The notes beneath the pieces are model-generated. The model did not search any database, was not told the DNA's origin, and worked only from the letters and a program-made list of their open reading frames with translations. The position numbers were made by a program, and so were the translations under genes. Shown piece by piece: positions 9,326 to 18,951 of a DNA stretch of 64,000 bases; position 1 is the stretch's first letter, and every line of letters begins with the position of its first letter. Origin of the DNA: Caldicellulosiruptor danielii (GTDB lineage: Bacteria > Bacillota > Thermoanaerobacteria > Caldicellulosiruptorales > Caldicellulosiruptoraceae); contig NZ_CP139957.1 of assembly GCF_034343125.1 (NCBI RefSeq), positions 2,164,001 to 2,228,000 of the forward strand, read 5' to 3'.

Positions 9326-11023
9326 TTATTTTGTCCACAACTCTATATTTTGCTTGATTCTCTTTGTATAATATTCTTCAACCTTTCTATTGCCGAGTTT
9401 CTCAAACCCAGCCAGAAAATCGTTCCATACTTTGTCAAAATCTTTTTCTTTTGCCATAACAACTTTTGGAATAGTTGATAATGTATAATTCCAAATTTTA
9501 TCATTAATAGTCTTGATCTCTGGATCATCAATTGATATCATCCACAGATAACCCCATGTCTTTTCAGGATACTCATTAGCTTTTGGGAACAAATCTTTCC
9601 AGATTTCTGCCTTATATGCTGACAGCACCTTTTTCTCAACATCACTATAGTTCTTTCTTATATCTTCTTTTCTCGTGTCAGGTGCAATTGGATTGCCTGT
9701 AGAATCAACATACGTATTGGGCAGTCTTGGGAATGGATAAATGTAAGGACCTATACCAGTTTTCTTTGCAAATGTCGGGTCTGTCTTCCTCATCTGGTCA
9801 TATTTTGGTGTAAATACTCTCTTGCCCTTTACATATGTGTGATGAACACCTTCAATCCCCCACTGTCTTAAGATATTAGCATCTTCTGTGCACATCCAGT
9901 CAAGGAATTTAATTGCTCTCACCTTATCTTTGCACTTTACTGTTATAGCAACACCCCACCCACCTGTATATCCAACTTTTACATCAGGTGGACATTGTTT
10001 TATTTTTTCATTAACTGTAACAGGATAATAACCATATGTGTATTCGTACTTACCTGCCTTTTTGAGAGCCGTAATTGGTTCACCTACTGCCCAGCCTGCA
10101 TCAATTAAAGCAAGAACTCTTCCGGAAGCAATTTTTGCTTTATATTGGTCGTCTTTCTGTACAAATGTTTCCCTGTCAAGGATTCCTGCATTCCACAGGT
10201 GATTTAACCATTTAAAATATTCTTTCTCAACTGGACGTTTATAATGTCTGATAACTTTCAAAGTTTTTGGATCAACATAAAACTCTCCATCATCTGGGGC
10301 ACCTGTTGCTTGAAAAGCTGGATTTGTAACCGAAATAACAGTTCGCCAGTCATCTGCTGAAAGTGTGAGTGGAATTGTTGGAAGTCCATCTGTAGTAGGA
10401 TGTTTTTTCCAGTATTTTACTATAGCATTTTCAAAGTCTTTTATTGTTCTTATTCTTGGGTACTTCTGTTCAATTACTACTCTGTGCTGAATCATAAAAC
10501 CGCCATTAACATCCAAAGTTGCGTCATTGTCTGTTGTAATTCCCAAACAGTAAATGTGTGGGTCTTGTGGACTCCATCTCAATCTTTTGAGGTTTTTGCC
10601 ATATGCCTTTTTAATATTTGGGCCATATTTCTCAATTAAGCTATCCAATTGAACTATACCACCAGCATTTTTAAGAAGTTGCAAATCACCCTTTGCATAT
10701 ACCAGATCTGGATAATCACCACTTGCAGCCATAAGTTGAAGTTTTTGTTGGCCTGCACCTTGAGCTATTGCATACTCAATCTTTAATGTAACACCTGTAA
10801 GTTCTTTTATCTTCTGTGCAACTGGTGACTTAAATCCATCATCATTTGGGTTTGTTTCAGCACTGTACATAGTGAGTGTAATTGGCTTTTTTGCTTCAGG
10901 TGTTGGCTTGAGAGGCTTTACAAGTTTTGAACTCCCTGCACTGCCAACTAAACAAATACTTAAGACAAAGCTAATAATAACAACTACCGAAATAAGTGCA
11001 AAAAATCTTTTTGAGCTTCTCAT
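9326..11023 (-). CDS. Extracellular solute-binding protein, LplA-like sugar ABC family
   Basis: A 565-residue secreted lipoprotein-like binding protein. The N-terminus has basic residues, a hydrophobic core (about 10-30), then a Pro/Lys-rich linker and the binding-protein fold. There is an LSICLVGSAG stretch but no perfect lipobox. The large size and the two partner permeases match the Firmicutes LplA/YtcQ group, which imports oligosaccharides of plant polysaccharides. No ATPase gene is linked, as is usual when a shared MsmX-type ATPase serves several importers. It is the last gene of the operon, 95 nt after the permease. Confidence 0.88.
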   Translation of the reverse strand: MRSSKRFFALISVVVIISFVLSICLVGSAGSSKLVKPLKPTPEAKKPITLTMYSAETNPNDDGFKSPVAQKIKELTGVTLKIEYAIAQGAGQQKLQLMAASGDYPDLVYAKGDLQLLKNAGGIVQLDSLIEKYGPNIKKAYGKNLKRLRWSPQDPHIYCLGITTDNDATLDVNGGFMIQHRVVIEQKYPRIRTIKDFENAIVKYWKKHPTTDGLPTIPLTLSADDWRTVISVTNPAFQATGAPDDGEFYVDPKTLKVIRHYKRPVEKEYFKWLNHLWNAGILDRETFVQKDDQYKAKIASGRVLALIDAGWAVGEPITALKKAGKYEYTYGYYPVTVNEKIKQCPPDVKVGYTGGWGVAITVKCKDKVRAIKFLDWMCTEDANILRQWGIEGVHHTYVKGKRVFTPKYDQMRKTDPTFAKKTGIGPYIYPFPRLPNTYVDSTGNPIAPDTRKEDIRKNYSDVEKKVLSAYKAEIWKDLFPKANEYPEKTWGYLWMISIDDPEIKTINDKIWNYTLSTIPKVVMAKEKDFDKVWNDFLAGFEKLGNRKVEEYYTKRIKQNIELWTK

Positions 11024-11063
11024 AGTTTTTCAAAACCTCCCCTTTTTTTATTTTTTTAGTTTA

Positions 11064-11090
11064 TTTTAAGCTGGAGTAACCAGCTTAAAA
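11064..11090 (-). promoter_or_regulatory. Intercistronic hairpin before the binding-protein gene
   Basis: A perfect 11-bp inverted repeat (11064-11074 and 11080-11090) with a 5-nt loop lies between the permease stop and the binding-protein start. On the minus strand it is followed by A-rich, not T-rich, sequence. A role in mRNA processing or 3'-end stability, giving different levels of binding protein and permease, is more likely than termination. Confidence 0.55.
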
Positions 11091-11118
11091 CCAAAATTCC
11101 AACAATTTTTTTTGACAT

Positions 11119-12009
11119 TTAGCTTTTTACTGCACCAATTGTCATACCATGTATAAAATATCTCTGAATAAATGGATACACAAGCAATATAGGAAGCGTT
11201 ACAATTATTGTCATTGCCATTCTCAATGAATGTGGTGTAACTTTCATGGTCCTGTTAGGATCAAGATTACTATAATAATCCACTTGAGAAGATGCGGTTG
11301 CGTTAGATAAAATCTTCTGAAGTTCATATTGTAAGGTGGTAAGCTTTGGTTCACTTGAGCAATACAGATATGTATCAAACCAAGAGTTCCAATGTCCAAC
11401 TGCAATAAACAAACTAATTGTTGCAATAACAGGCGCACAAAGCGGCAAAATTATTTTCCAAAATATCAAAAAGTCATTTGCACCATCTATCATTGCCGAT
11501 TCTTCCAAATCCGGTGGAATCCCTTCCATATATGATTTTATAACAATAACGTTAAAAGGACTTATAAGACCGGGAAGTATATACACTAAAAAGTTATTCA
11601 TAAGTCCAAGTCCTCTTATTAGCATGTAGTCAGGAATCAAGCCCCCACCTACATACATAGTGATAATAAACATTATAGCAACTGGTTTTCTTGCAATAAA
11701 ATCCTTCCTGTTTATAACATAAGCAACCATAGCAGTTGACAAAACACCAACAAAAGTACCAATAACTGTTCTCAGCACAGTTATCAACACTGCCCACGGA
11801 ATTTGGGGATAGTTTAATGTTTCTATATAATTTACCAACGTAAACTTTCGTGGAAATATGGTAATTCCACCCTTTACTGTATCATAAGGGTCATTAAGTG
11901 ATACAGCTAAAACATGTAAAAAAGGATAGAGGGTGACCACTGCCAAAATTATCATTAGTACATAATTAAATACTTCAAAGACTAAATCCCCCACTGTTTT
12001 CTTTTTCAC
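11119..12009 (-). CDS. Sugar ABC transporter permease, LplC/YtcP type
   Basis: A 296-residue inner-membrane permease with six predicted helices. The cytoplasmic EAA loop is visible as EESAMIDGANDFLIFWKIILPL. It ends with the HGMTIGAVKS tail common in LplC/YtcP proteins. It forms a heterodimer with the next permease upstream (34 nt away) to pass sugar delivered by the binding protein. Confidence 0.9.
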   Translation of the reverse strand: MKKKTVGDLVFEVFNYVLMIILAVVTLYPFLHVLAVSLNDPYDTVKGGITIFPRKFTLVNYIETLNYPQIPWAVLITVLRTVIGTFVGVLSTAMVAYVINRKDFIARKPVAIMFIITMYVGGGLIPDYMLIRGLGLMNNFLVYILPGLISPFNVIVIKSYMEGIPPDLEESAMIDGANDFLIFWKIILPLCAPVIATISLFIAVGHWNSWFDTYLYCSSEPKLTTLQYELQKILSNATASSQVDYYSNLDPNRTMKVTPHSLRMAMTIIVTLPILLVYPFIQRYFIHGMTIGAVKS

Positions 12010-12043
12010 TTTAAAATGCCTCCTTGAGTCAAGTTTTCTTTTT

Positions 12044-12958
12044 TTACATCATGCGATAGCCAGTTGTCTTTTTAGAAAACCAATTAGCAAAAACAAGTAG
12101 AACCAAGCTCACAACTGACTTGAAAACACCTGCGGCTGTTCCAAAAGAGTATCTGGCTGTTCCAATACCATATGTAAGTATATAAAGGTCGATGACATCA
12201 GCAACATCTCTTGTTGCCGCTGTTCTTAAAAGAAATTGTTTTTCAAAACCTATGTTTATTATGTTTCCTATGCTTAAAATTAAAAGGACCACAACTGTGG
12301 GCATTATCCCTGGAAGGGTTATGCTTATCATCTTTCTGAATCTTCCCGCACCATCAACTGTTGCAGCTTCATACAGTTCAGGATTTATTGATGTGATTGC
12401 TGCCAAGAATATAATTGTGTTCCATCCGAGCTCTTTCCAAATATCAGAAAATGTAACTATCCACCAGAAGTAACGAGGCTCTGCCATAAACATAATTGGG
12501 TAATTTGTGAGATGAAGCTTTTGTAAAATTTGATTTATCACACCACTTGGTGATAGAATTTCGCTTACCAAACTTGCCACAACAACCCATGAAACAAAGT
12601 GTGGAAGATATGAGATTGTCTGGACAGTTCTTTTAAATGCTATATTTTTTATTTCATTTAAAAGTAAGGCTAAGATTATCGGCAATGGAAAACCGAATAT
12701 TAAACCCATAAAACTCATTATTAATGTATTTCTCATAGCTTTATAAAAGTCGGGGTCTTGAAACATCTCAACAAACCATTTAAATCCAACCCATTCTTGA
12801 TTCCAAATAGGTCTACCAGGTTTATAATCTTGGAATGCCATAATCCAGCCCCATAGTGGGACATATCTGAAAATGATAAGCCATATGATAAAAGGAAAAA
12901 TCATTAGAATTAGATATCTTTGCCGCCACAGTTTTTTAGAAAGTTTTGCACTGTTCAT
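12044..12958 (-). CDS. Sugar ABC transporter permease, LplB/YteP type
   Basis: A 304-residue permease, first gene of the transporter operon. The N-terminus RQRYLILMIFPFIIWLIIF starts the first helix. The periplasmic-side WGWIMAFQDYKPGRPIW and the EAA-loop variant YEAATVDGAGRFRKMISITL are typical of LplB/YteP. A Shine-Dalgarno GGAGGT precedes the ATG. The 170-nt leader separates it from the two-component genes and their terminator. Confidence 0.9.
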   Translation of the reverse strand: MNSAKLSKKLWRQRYLILMIFPFIIWLIIFRYVPLWGWIMAFQDYKPGRPIWNQEWVGFKWFVEMFQDPDFYKAMRNTLIMSFMGLIFGFPLPIILALLLNEIKNIAFKRTVQTISYLPHFVSWVVVASLVSEILSPSGVINQILQKLHLTNYPIMFMAEPRYFWWIVTFSDIWKELGWNTIIFLAAITSINPELYEAATVDGAGRFRKMISITLPGIMPTVVVLLILSIGNIINIGFEKQFLLRTAATRDVADVIDLYILTYGIGTARYSFGTAAGVFKSVVSLVLLVFANWFSKKTTGYRMM

Positions 12959-13091
12959 TTTAAAACCTCCAACTTTGCTCGGTAGCTTTTCTGCTCAGAC
13001 ATAAATGATTTTAAAAAGAAAAATAAAATTACGATACCCTACTTTTTTGCCATCTTATACCCCACAGTTTAGACATTAAAAAAATAAAAAA

Positions 13092-13113
13092 AGAAGCCTT
13101 TTTTGTAGCTTCT
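13092..13113 (-). terminator. Terminator after the response regulator gene
   Basis: The short stem AGAAGC/GCTTCT (13092-13097 and 13108-13113) with A/T pairs in the loop is followed on the minus strand by a T-rich tract (TTTTTTTATTTTTTT). It separates the regulator pair from the ABC genes. Confidence 0.7.
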
Positions 13114-13129
13114 TTTCTGAATATATTAG

Positions 13130-14683
13130 TCAACTCTTTTGTTTTTCTTTATACTCCTTTGGTGAAAGCCCTACATATTTTTTGAATTTTGAACAAAAAT
13201 AATCAACATCTTCAAAACCAACTTTTTTGCATGTCTCAGATACCTTACATCCTTCTTTTAAAAAGACTTTAGCCTTTTCTACCCGTATTCTATCTAAATA
13301 CACTGTGAAGTTCTCTCCAAATATCTTTTTAAAGAGCTTACTAAAATAAGAGCTATTGTATCCAAAAGCATTGGCAATTGTATCTAATTTTATATCTGCA
13401 AAATAGTTTCTTTCTATAAAGTCAGCAATCTTTTGTTTTAGGCTATCAGGGTTTATTTTATTAATCTCATCTGCAAGAGATACAAAGTAGAATTTTATCA
13501 AACCTTTTAATTCTGTCAAAGTAGGCTGAATGTAAAAACTCTTTAAAATCTCTTGGCTAAGATATTTTTCAACAAGAGGTTTATAAAGCTCATTTTGTGA
13601 TAATTTATATAAAGTCTCAATATAAAAGTTTGAGAAATTTATCTTTATATCCTCTTCAGATATTCTACTGCATAAAAGTTGTTCACTCTTTTCTTCAACT
13701 ATCCGATTAATGCTCTCAAACCCATTTAGTGCAATAGCCATTGCTAATTTTTCAGTACACTCTTTATTATCAAAGTTGACTTTTTTACCTTCAATATTTT
13801 CCACATACTCTCCTATGTAAACAATTCCTTTGTATCCTAATAGAAATCGCTTTTCAAGCAATTCAATTGCTTCATTAAACGACTCTTTGATAAGAGTGTA
13901 GTCATCTACTTCACTACCAATTGAAATTACCACTTGGTTGCCAACTATTCTTATCAGGTTTTCCTTTAATATGTTAATACTTTTGCTATTGAAGGGATAC
14001 CAAAAATCTTTGAAGAGAATACATATATTATGATTAATAATTGTTGAATATCCACAACAATTTCTTTTTAAAAACAAATCTATCTCTCTTTTTAATTGAA
14101 ATATCTTTTCTTCTATAACCTTTTGATTATTCTTTCCACAAAATGTTACTATTGCAACCTGATATTTCTTCCATGGCAGCGAAAGTCCATAAAAACTATT
14201 GACATAATCTATTTCATGGTCATCAAATGTCCCCAACAAAAGCTTTTCAATTACTTTTTCCAAACCAATTTCTTGAGTTGTTTTCATAATTTTTTGCAGT
14301 TCAATTTCTTGACTAATTTTTTGTTTTACTTTCTCTAACTTCTGCTCAAGTAAATGGGGGTCAACAGGTTTTAGCAAATAACTTTCAACACCAAGCTCAA
14401 TTGCTTCTTTTGCATATTCAAATTCAGAATACCCTGAAAGGATTATAACTTTGGTATTCACTCCTTCCTCTTTTAACTTGTTTATTAACGTAAGCCCATC
14501 TATTCCAGGTATTCTGATATCAACCAAAGCAACTTCAGGTTTAAATTTTTTTATCTTTTCTAATCCTTCTATACCATCTTGAGCGGTGGCAATGATCTCA
14601 AATCCCAATGCCTTCCAATCAATAATTTTTTGAAGACCCTCTAATATGATAGGCTCATCGTCAATCAAAATTGCTTTTAGCAA
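13130..14683 (-). CDS. AraC-family response regulator (YesN type)
   Basis: A 517-residue regulator. The receiver domain (1-120) has the acidic pocket IDDEP and the phosphoacceptor Asp55 in VDIRIPG, with the conserved Lys in LLKPVD near 105. A long middle region (about 130-400) is of unknown fold. The C-terminal AraC/XylS DNA-binding domain (about 410-515) has two helix-turn-helix units, ending at CSKFKKYVGLSPKEYK. It starts 7 nt after the sensor kinase gene, so they are a cognate pair. Its likely target is the ABC operon directly downstream. Confidence 0.92.
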   Translation of the reverse strand: MLKAILIDDEPIILEGLQKIIDWKALGFEIIATAQDGIEGLEKIKKFKPEVALVDIRIPGIDGLTLINKLKEEGVNTKVIILSGYSEFEYAKEAIELGVESYLLKPVDPHLLEQKLEKVKQKISQEIELQKIMKTTQEIGLEKVIEKLLLGTFDDHEIDYVNSFYGLSLPWKKYQVAIVTFCGKNNQKVIEEKIFQLKREIDLFLKRNCCGYSTIINHNICILFKDFWYPFNSKSINILKENLIRIVGNQVVISIGSEVDDYTLIKESFNEAIELLEKRFLLGYKGIVYIGEYVENIEGKKVNFDNKECTEKLAMAIALNGFESINRIVEEKSEQLLCSRISEEDIKINFSNFYIETLYKLSQNELYKPLVEKYLSQEILKSFYIQPTLTELKGLIKFYFVSLADEINKINPDSLKQKIADFIERNYFADIKLDTIANAFGYNSSYFSKLFKKIFGENFTVYLDRIRVEKAKVFLKEGCKVSETCKKVGFEDVDYFCSKFKKYVGLSPKEYKEKQKS

Positions 14684-14690
14684 GACCTCT

Positions 14691-16442
14691 TCACCTCTTT
14701 GGAATTTGAATTTTTATACTTGTGCCTTTGCCAAGTTCACTACTTATAAAAATTTTTGCTTCATCCCCATAAAATAGTTTTAGTCTATGATAAACATTTT
14801 TCAGTCCCACGTGACTTTTGTCTTTGCTATCTAACGACTGTAAGACTTCCTCAAGCTTTTCCTTTGGCATACCAGCACCATTGTCTGTAACAATTATCTT
14901 TATTATTCCATCTTCTTCAAATACTTTAATTTCAATGGTTCCTTTTCCTATCATTGGTTCAATACCATGCCTAATTGAATTTTCTACAAGTGGCTGGATT
15001 ATAAACGGAAGTACTTTTGATGAAAGAAGGTCATCTTGAACTTCAATTTTGTAATCTATTTTATCTCCAAATCGAAACTTTTGAATTTCTAAAAATTCCT
15101 TAGCAATTTCAATTTCTTTTTCCAAAGTTATCAAATCTATTGTCATCTCAATGCTTTTTCTGAGTAAATTACTCAGCAAATAAACAACTTGAGCAATTTC
15201 ATACTGACCGGTGCAAAAAGCCTTCATCCTGATAGCCTCAAGAGTATTGAATAAAAAATGAGGATTTATTTGATTGCAAAGCATCTCAAGCTGGATTTCT
15301 CTTTGTTTTGCAATTATTTGTTGTTTTTGGACCTCTGCCAGATACACCTGGTTAATCAGGTTTTTGATGTTTTTAGCCATTGTTTTTATATTCTCTGTGA
15401 GCTGTCCAATCTCATCATTGCCTAAAATATTTATCTGTGCATCTAAATTGCCATGCGAAATTTCATTCACTTTTTTGTTCAAGATTGCAATTCTATCGGT
15501 TATCAGCTTAGAGAATAAGAGCATAAGAAGAAGTGATACTAAAGAATTAACAAGTATAAGTATAAATGTTATAAAAGTTATTTTGTTGACCCTTTTAAAT
15601 ATATCTTTCTTCGAGAAAAATGAAATGATTTTGAGAAAGCTACTTCCGCTTTCACTTGCACTGATTGTGCCTAAAATTGCCATTGTTCTTTGACCATCAA
15701 TATTGACGTTTTCAATAAGTTTGCCATCCTGAGAGGAAAAATTAAAATTCAGTTTCTTACCAACAAGATCTTTGTCTTTTGCAGCAACGATTATTCCTTT
15801 GCCAGTTATAACTAAGGTGTTCAAGTGCAGTGACAATACTTCCTCAAGCTTTTCTTTCTTTATGTAAATTACCATTACACCTATTCTTTCACCATAAGAG
15901 TTTTTTATAAGCCTTATCAAGCTAAAATAATACTGTGGTCGAAATGGATTGTTGTCAAACACAAGCTCCCATAAAATCTTCCCATCGCCTTTTATGGCTT
16001 CTTTAAACCATTCTTGATTTTTTGTATAATCGTCAACCTTTACAATTTCGCCCGTATCAAGCAATGTGGGATTAAAGGCATAAATTTTTATTGCATGAAT
16101 ATTTTTGTTGTAAATAGACATGAGATTAGAAAGCTCTGTATATGAAGTATAATCATCGTACATTTTGGATATATCTTTGTACTCTGTTGAAAGTATATTC
16201 AGAAGTTTTTTATCAAGATATAATTTATTAGAAATGTCAACAGCATTCTGTACAATATCCATAAGCTTGATTTTTACATCCTCAACGTTTTTCCTTGTGT
16301 CTTTGATAGCATTTTCTAAAGCAATTGCTCTGAGGTTTAAAAAAAGAATAATCCCCAAAATAGTTTGGGGAATTAAAGCAGAAATCACAAAAGCTAATAT
16401 GAACTTTTTCTTTATTTTTAAATTTGCAAAAAAGAGTTTCAT
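14691..16442 (-). CDS. Sensor histidine kinase (YesM type)
   Basis: A 583-residue two-transmembrane kinase. The first helix is at about 13-35 and the second near 295. The extracellular part between them looks like a dCACHE sensor. A HAMP domain follows (about 310-365), and the His_kinase domain has the phosphoacceptor His in QINPHFLFNTLEAIR. The ATPase domain shows the N-box VENSIRHGIEP and the G1 box VTDNGAGMP. YesM/YesN pairs next to LplABC-type transporters and glycosidases usually sense plant oligosaccharides. Here GH31 lies directly upstream, so xyloglucan-derived or alpha-xylosyl sugars are a reasonable but unproved signal. Confidence 0.9.
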   Translation of the reverse strand: MKLFFANLKIKKKFILAFVISALIPQTILGIILFLNLRAIALENAIKDTRKNVEDVKIKLMDIVQNAVDISNKLYLDKKLLNILSTEYKDISKMYDDYTSYTELSNLMSIYNKNIHAIKIYAFNPTLLDTGEIVKVDDYTKNQEWFKEAIKGDGKILWELVFDNNPFRPQYYFSLIRLIKNSYGERIGVMVIYIKKEKLEEVLSLHLNTLVITGKGIIVAAKDKDLVGKKLNFNFSSQDGKLIENVNIDGQRTMAILGTISASESGSSFLKIISFFSKKDIFKRVNKITFITFILILVNSLVSLLLMLLFSKLITDRIAILNKKVNEISHGNLDAQINILGNDEIGQLTENIKTMAKNIKNLINQVYLAEVQKQQIIAKQREIQLEMLCNQINPHFLFNTLEAIRMKAFCTGQYEIAQVVYLLSNLLRKSIEMTIDLITLEKEIEIAKEFLEIQKFRFGDKIDYKIEVQDDLLSSKVLPFIIQPLVENSIRHGIEPMIGKGTIEIKVFEEDGIIKIIVTDNGAGMPKEKLEEVLQSLDSKDKSHVGLKNVYHRLKLFYGDEAKIFISSELGKGTSIKIQIPKR

Positions 16443-16519
16443 TTTTTCTCACCTATTTGACTTCTTTAATTTTATCTTAACTAAAACTATGATGGCCAAA
16501 CAATGGAAAATTTCTAACC

Positions 16520-18847
16520 CTATTTTTCAATACTCAAAAGCGCCTCTCTACTTGCTGCCTCTAAAATTACTTCACTCCCATTTTCTTTTTGAGCCACGAT
16601 AGCATTAAATTGAGACTTTAACTTAAGCCCATGGAAAAGAAGTCTCCAAGGCTTTTGAGTATCTTTTAATACATTTATTGAAATTTTATCCTTCTCTCTT
16701 ATTACTTCTACCTCAAGTTCTGTCTCGCCATTTGTATTCTTCACAGTCACAGAAGCAGTCTTACCATCCTCTAATTCATATATATTTAATGTTACATTAG
16801 CAGCATAGTCATAATCAGGTCTTGTGTCACAACTCCCCATTGGAATTACAGAATTTGGCCTTGCCAAAAGCGGCAGGCTAAAGTAGTTATGTTTTTCCTT
16901 TCTCCATCTGCCACCAACAATCTTTTCACCCGTCAGTATATTCGTCCATATACCTTCTGGAACATAATACTGAACCTCGCCATCTGGTGAGAAAATTGGA
17001 GCAACCAAAAGATTGCTTCCTAACATATATTGTCTGTCAAGATAGTGGCACGTAGGATCATCTGGAAATTCTAAAACCATAGGGCGCAAGACAGGAATTC
17101 CTTTTTCTGCTGCTTCTACAGCCGCTGAAAAGATGTATGGCATAAGTTTGCATTTTAATTTCGTAAAGAATCTAAGTACATCAACCGCTTCCTCGTCGTA
17201 AAGCCATGGGACTTTATAGGCAGAATTCCCATGAAGTCTGCTGTGAGAAGACAAAAGCCCAAATGCAACCCATCTTTTATAAAGGTCTGGAGTTGCTGTG
17301 CTCTCAAACCCGCCTATGTCATGACTCCAAAAACCAAAACCGCAAAGTGAAAGTGAAAGGCCACCCCTGAGCGTCTCTGCCATAGACTCATATGAAGCCA
17401 AACAGTCTCCGCCCCAGTGCACAGGAAATTTCTGACTTCCTGCTGTTGCTGACCTTGCAAAAATAACTGCATTTCCCTTGCCAAATGCTTCTTGAAGCGT
17501 CTCATATACTGTCTTGTTGTAAAGATAGGTGTAGTAATTATGCATCTTTTCAGGGTCTGAGCCATCAAAGTACACAACATCTGTTGGAATTCTCTCACCA
17601 AAGTCTGTTTTGAAACAATCAACGCCCATTTTTATCAGCTCTTTGAGCTTACTTGAATACCACTTGCAAGCCTCAGGATTTGTAAAATCAACAATTGCCA
17701 TGCCAGGCTGCCAGCTATCTGTCTGCCAAACATCTCCATTTGGCTTTTTTAGAAAATATCCTTTTTCTTTTCCCTCATCAAAAAGTTTCGAAAGCTGAGA
17801 TACATAAGGATTTATCCAAACACATATTTTCACTCCCTTTTCTTTTAGGCGCTTTAGCATCTGCGATGGTTCTGGAAAGACCCTTTTATCCCACTCAAAA
17901 TCAACCCAGTGCATATCTTTCATCCAAAAACAGTCAAAGTGAAAAACATGAAGCGGAATATCTCTTTTTAGCATTCCATCTATAAAGCTTGTAACTGTTT
18001 GTTCATCATAGTTTGTAGTAAATGAGGTTGTAAGCCACAGCCCAAAAGACCATGCTGGTGGAAGCTGCGGCCGACCTGTGAGTTTTGTGTAATTTTCTAA
18101 AACATTTTTCATGCTATTGCCACCAATTATGAAATATTCTAAATATTCACCTTCCACAGAAAACTGAACCCTCTCCACATTCTCAGATGCAACTTCAAAC
18201 GATACACGCCCTGGATCATTTACAAAAACACCATAACCGCGGTTTGTGATATAAAAAGGAATGTTTTTATAAGCAAGATCAGAGATTGTACCACCATCTT
18301 CGTTCCACATATCAACCACTTGTCCGTTTTTAACAAAAGGAGTAAATCTCTCGCCCAGTCCATAAACACACTCACCAACACTTAAAGAAAGCTGTTCTCT
18401 CATGTAAGTAGTATTATCAGGCATAATTGCATAACCAAGATATTTATAACCATTTCTTGTGAGATATTTATCTTCGTAGTAATATGTTACTCCCCACTCA
18501 CCTTTTTTGCTAACGGTAGCTTTGAGCTTTCCACTTGTTATTACTATACTATCCGAAAAATCTTCTATCAAAGGACAATATCCTTCTTCTTTATAAAATT
18601 CAAAATATGGCTTTTTATCTTTTTGACCTTTGTAGTGCCAAATTTGCACTCTTATAACATCTTCAAAAGGTGAAGAAAAGCGCATGGTAAAAACAGGACC
18701 TTGGAGAGTTTGTCCTCTATGTGTAATAAATTGAGCTGGAGCAAAAATAACAACAGAATCTTTTGCAATTTCATAATCATACACATGAGCTGGATAATAC
18801 AATCTTACTCCTTCTTTGACACGCCAAAAGCCATCAGTAAATTTCAT
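16520..18847 (-). CDS. yicI: GH31 alpha-xylosidase (YicI-like)
   Basis: A 775-residue family 31 glycosidase, nearly the length of E. coli YicI (772). The nucleophile Asp is in CFKTDFGERIP, and the acid/base Asp is in VHWGGDCLASYESM. The FWSHDIGGFE and LMPYIFSAA blocks are also conserved. There is no signal peptide, so it acts in the cytoplasm. YicI-type enzymes release xylose from isoprimeverose and xyloglucan oligosaccharides. It is preceded by GGAGGGG and lies upstream of the kinase gene on the same strand. Alpha-glucosidase activity cannot be excluded, but the KTDFGE context favours alpha-xylosidase. Confidence 0.9.
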   Translation of the reverse strand: MKFTDGFWRVKEGVRLYYPAHVYDYEIAKDSVVIFAPAQFITHRGQTLQGPVFTMRFSSPFEDVIRVQIWHYKGQKDKKPYFEFYKEEGYCPLIEDFSDSIVITSGKLKATVSKKGEWGVTYYYEDKYLTRNGYKYLGYAIMPDNTTYMREQLSLSVGECVYGLGERFTPFVKNGQVVDMWNEDGGTISDLAYKNIPFYITNRGYGVFVNDPGRVSFEVASENVERVQFSVEGEYLEYFIIGGNSMKNVLENYTKLTGRPQLPPAWSFGLWLTTSFTTNYDEQTVTSFIDGMLKRDIPLHVFHFDCFWMKDMHWVDFEWDKRVFPEPSQMLKRLKEKGVKICVWINPYVSQLSKLFDEGKEKGYFLKKPNGDVWQTDSWQPGMAIVDFTNPEACKWYSSKLKELIKMGVDCFKTDFGERIPTDVVYFDGSDPEKMHNYYTYLYNKTVYETLQEAFGKGNAVIFARSATAGSQKFPVHWGGDCLASYESMAETLRGGLSLSLCGFGFWSHDIGGFESTATPDLYKRWVAFGLLSSHSRLHGNSAYKVPWLYDEEAVDVLRFFTKLKCKLMPYIFSAAVEAAEKGIPVLRPMVLEFPDDPTCHYLDRQYMLGSNLLVAPIFSPDGEVQYYVPEGIWTNILTGEKIVGGRWRKEKHNYFSLPLLARPNSVIPMGSCDTRPDYDYAANVTLNIYELEDGKTASVTVKNTNGETELEVEVIREKDKISINVLKDTQKPWRLLFHGLKLKSQFNAIVAQKENGSEVILEAASREALLSIEK

Positions 18848-18951
18848 TTTGTTTTCCCCTCCAGAAAAATATTAGGTACCTACTATATTAAATAAGCCAC
18901 AAAACAAAAATTATTTCTCCAACCATATTGCAAAAAAATATAAATACATTG

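Noticed and set aside
16340-16380. Hairpin CCCCAAAATAGTTTGGGG as a regulatory element
   Set aside because: It lies inside the kinase coding region at its first membrane helix and has no T-tract.
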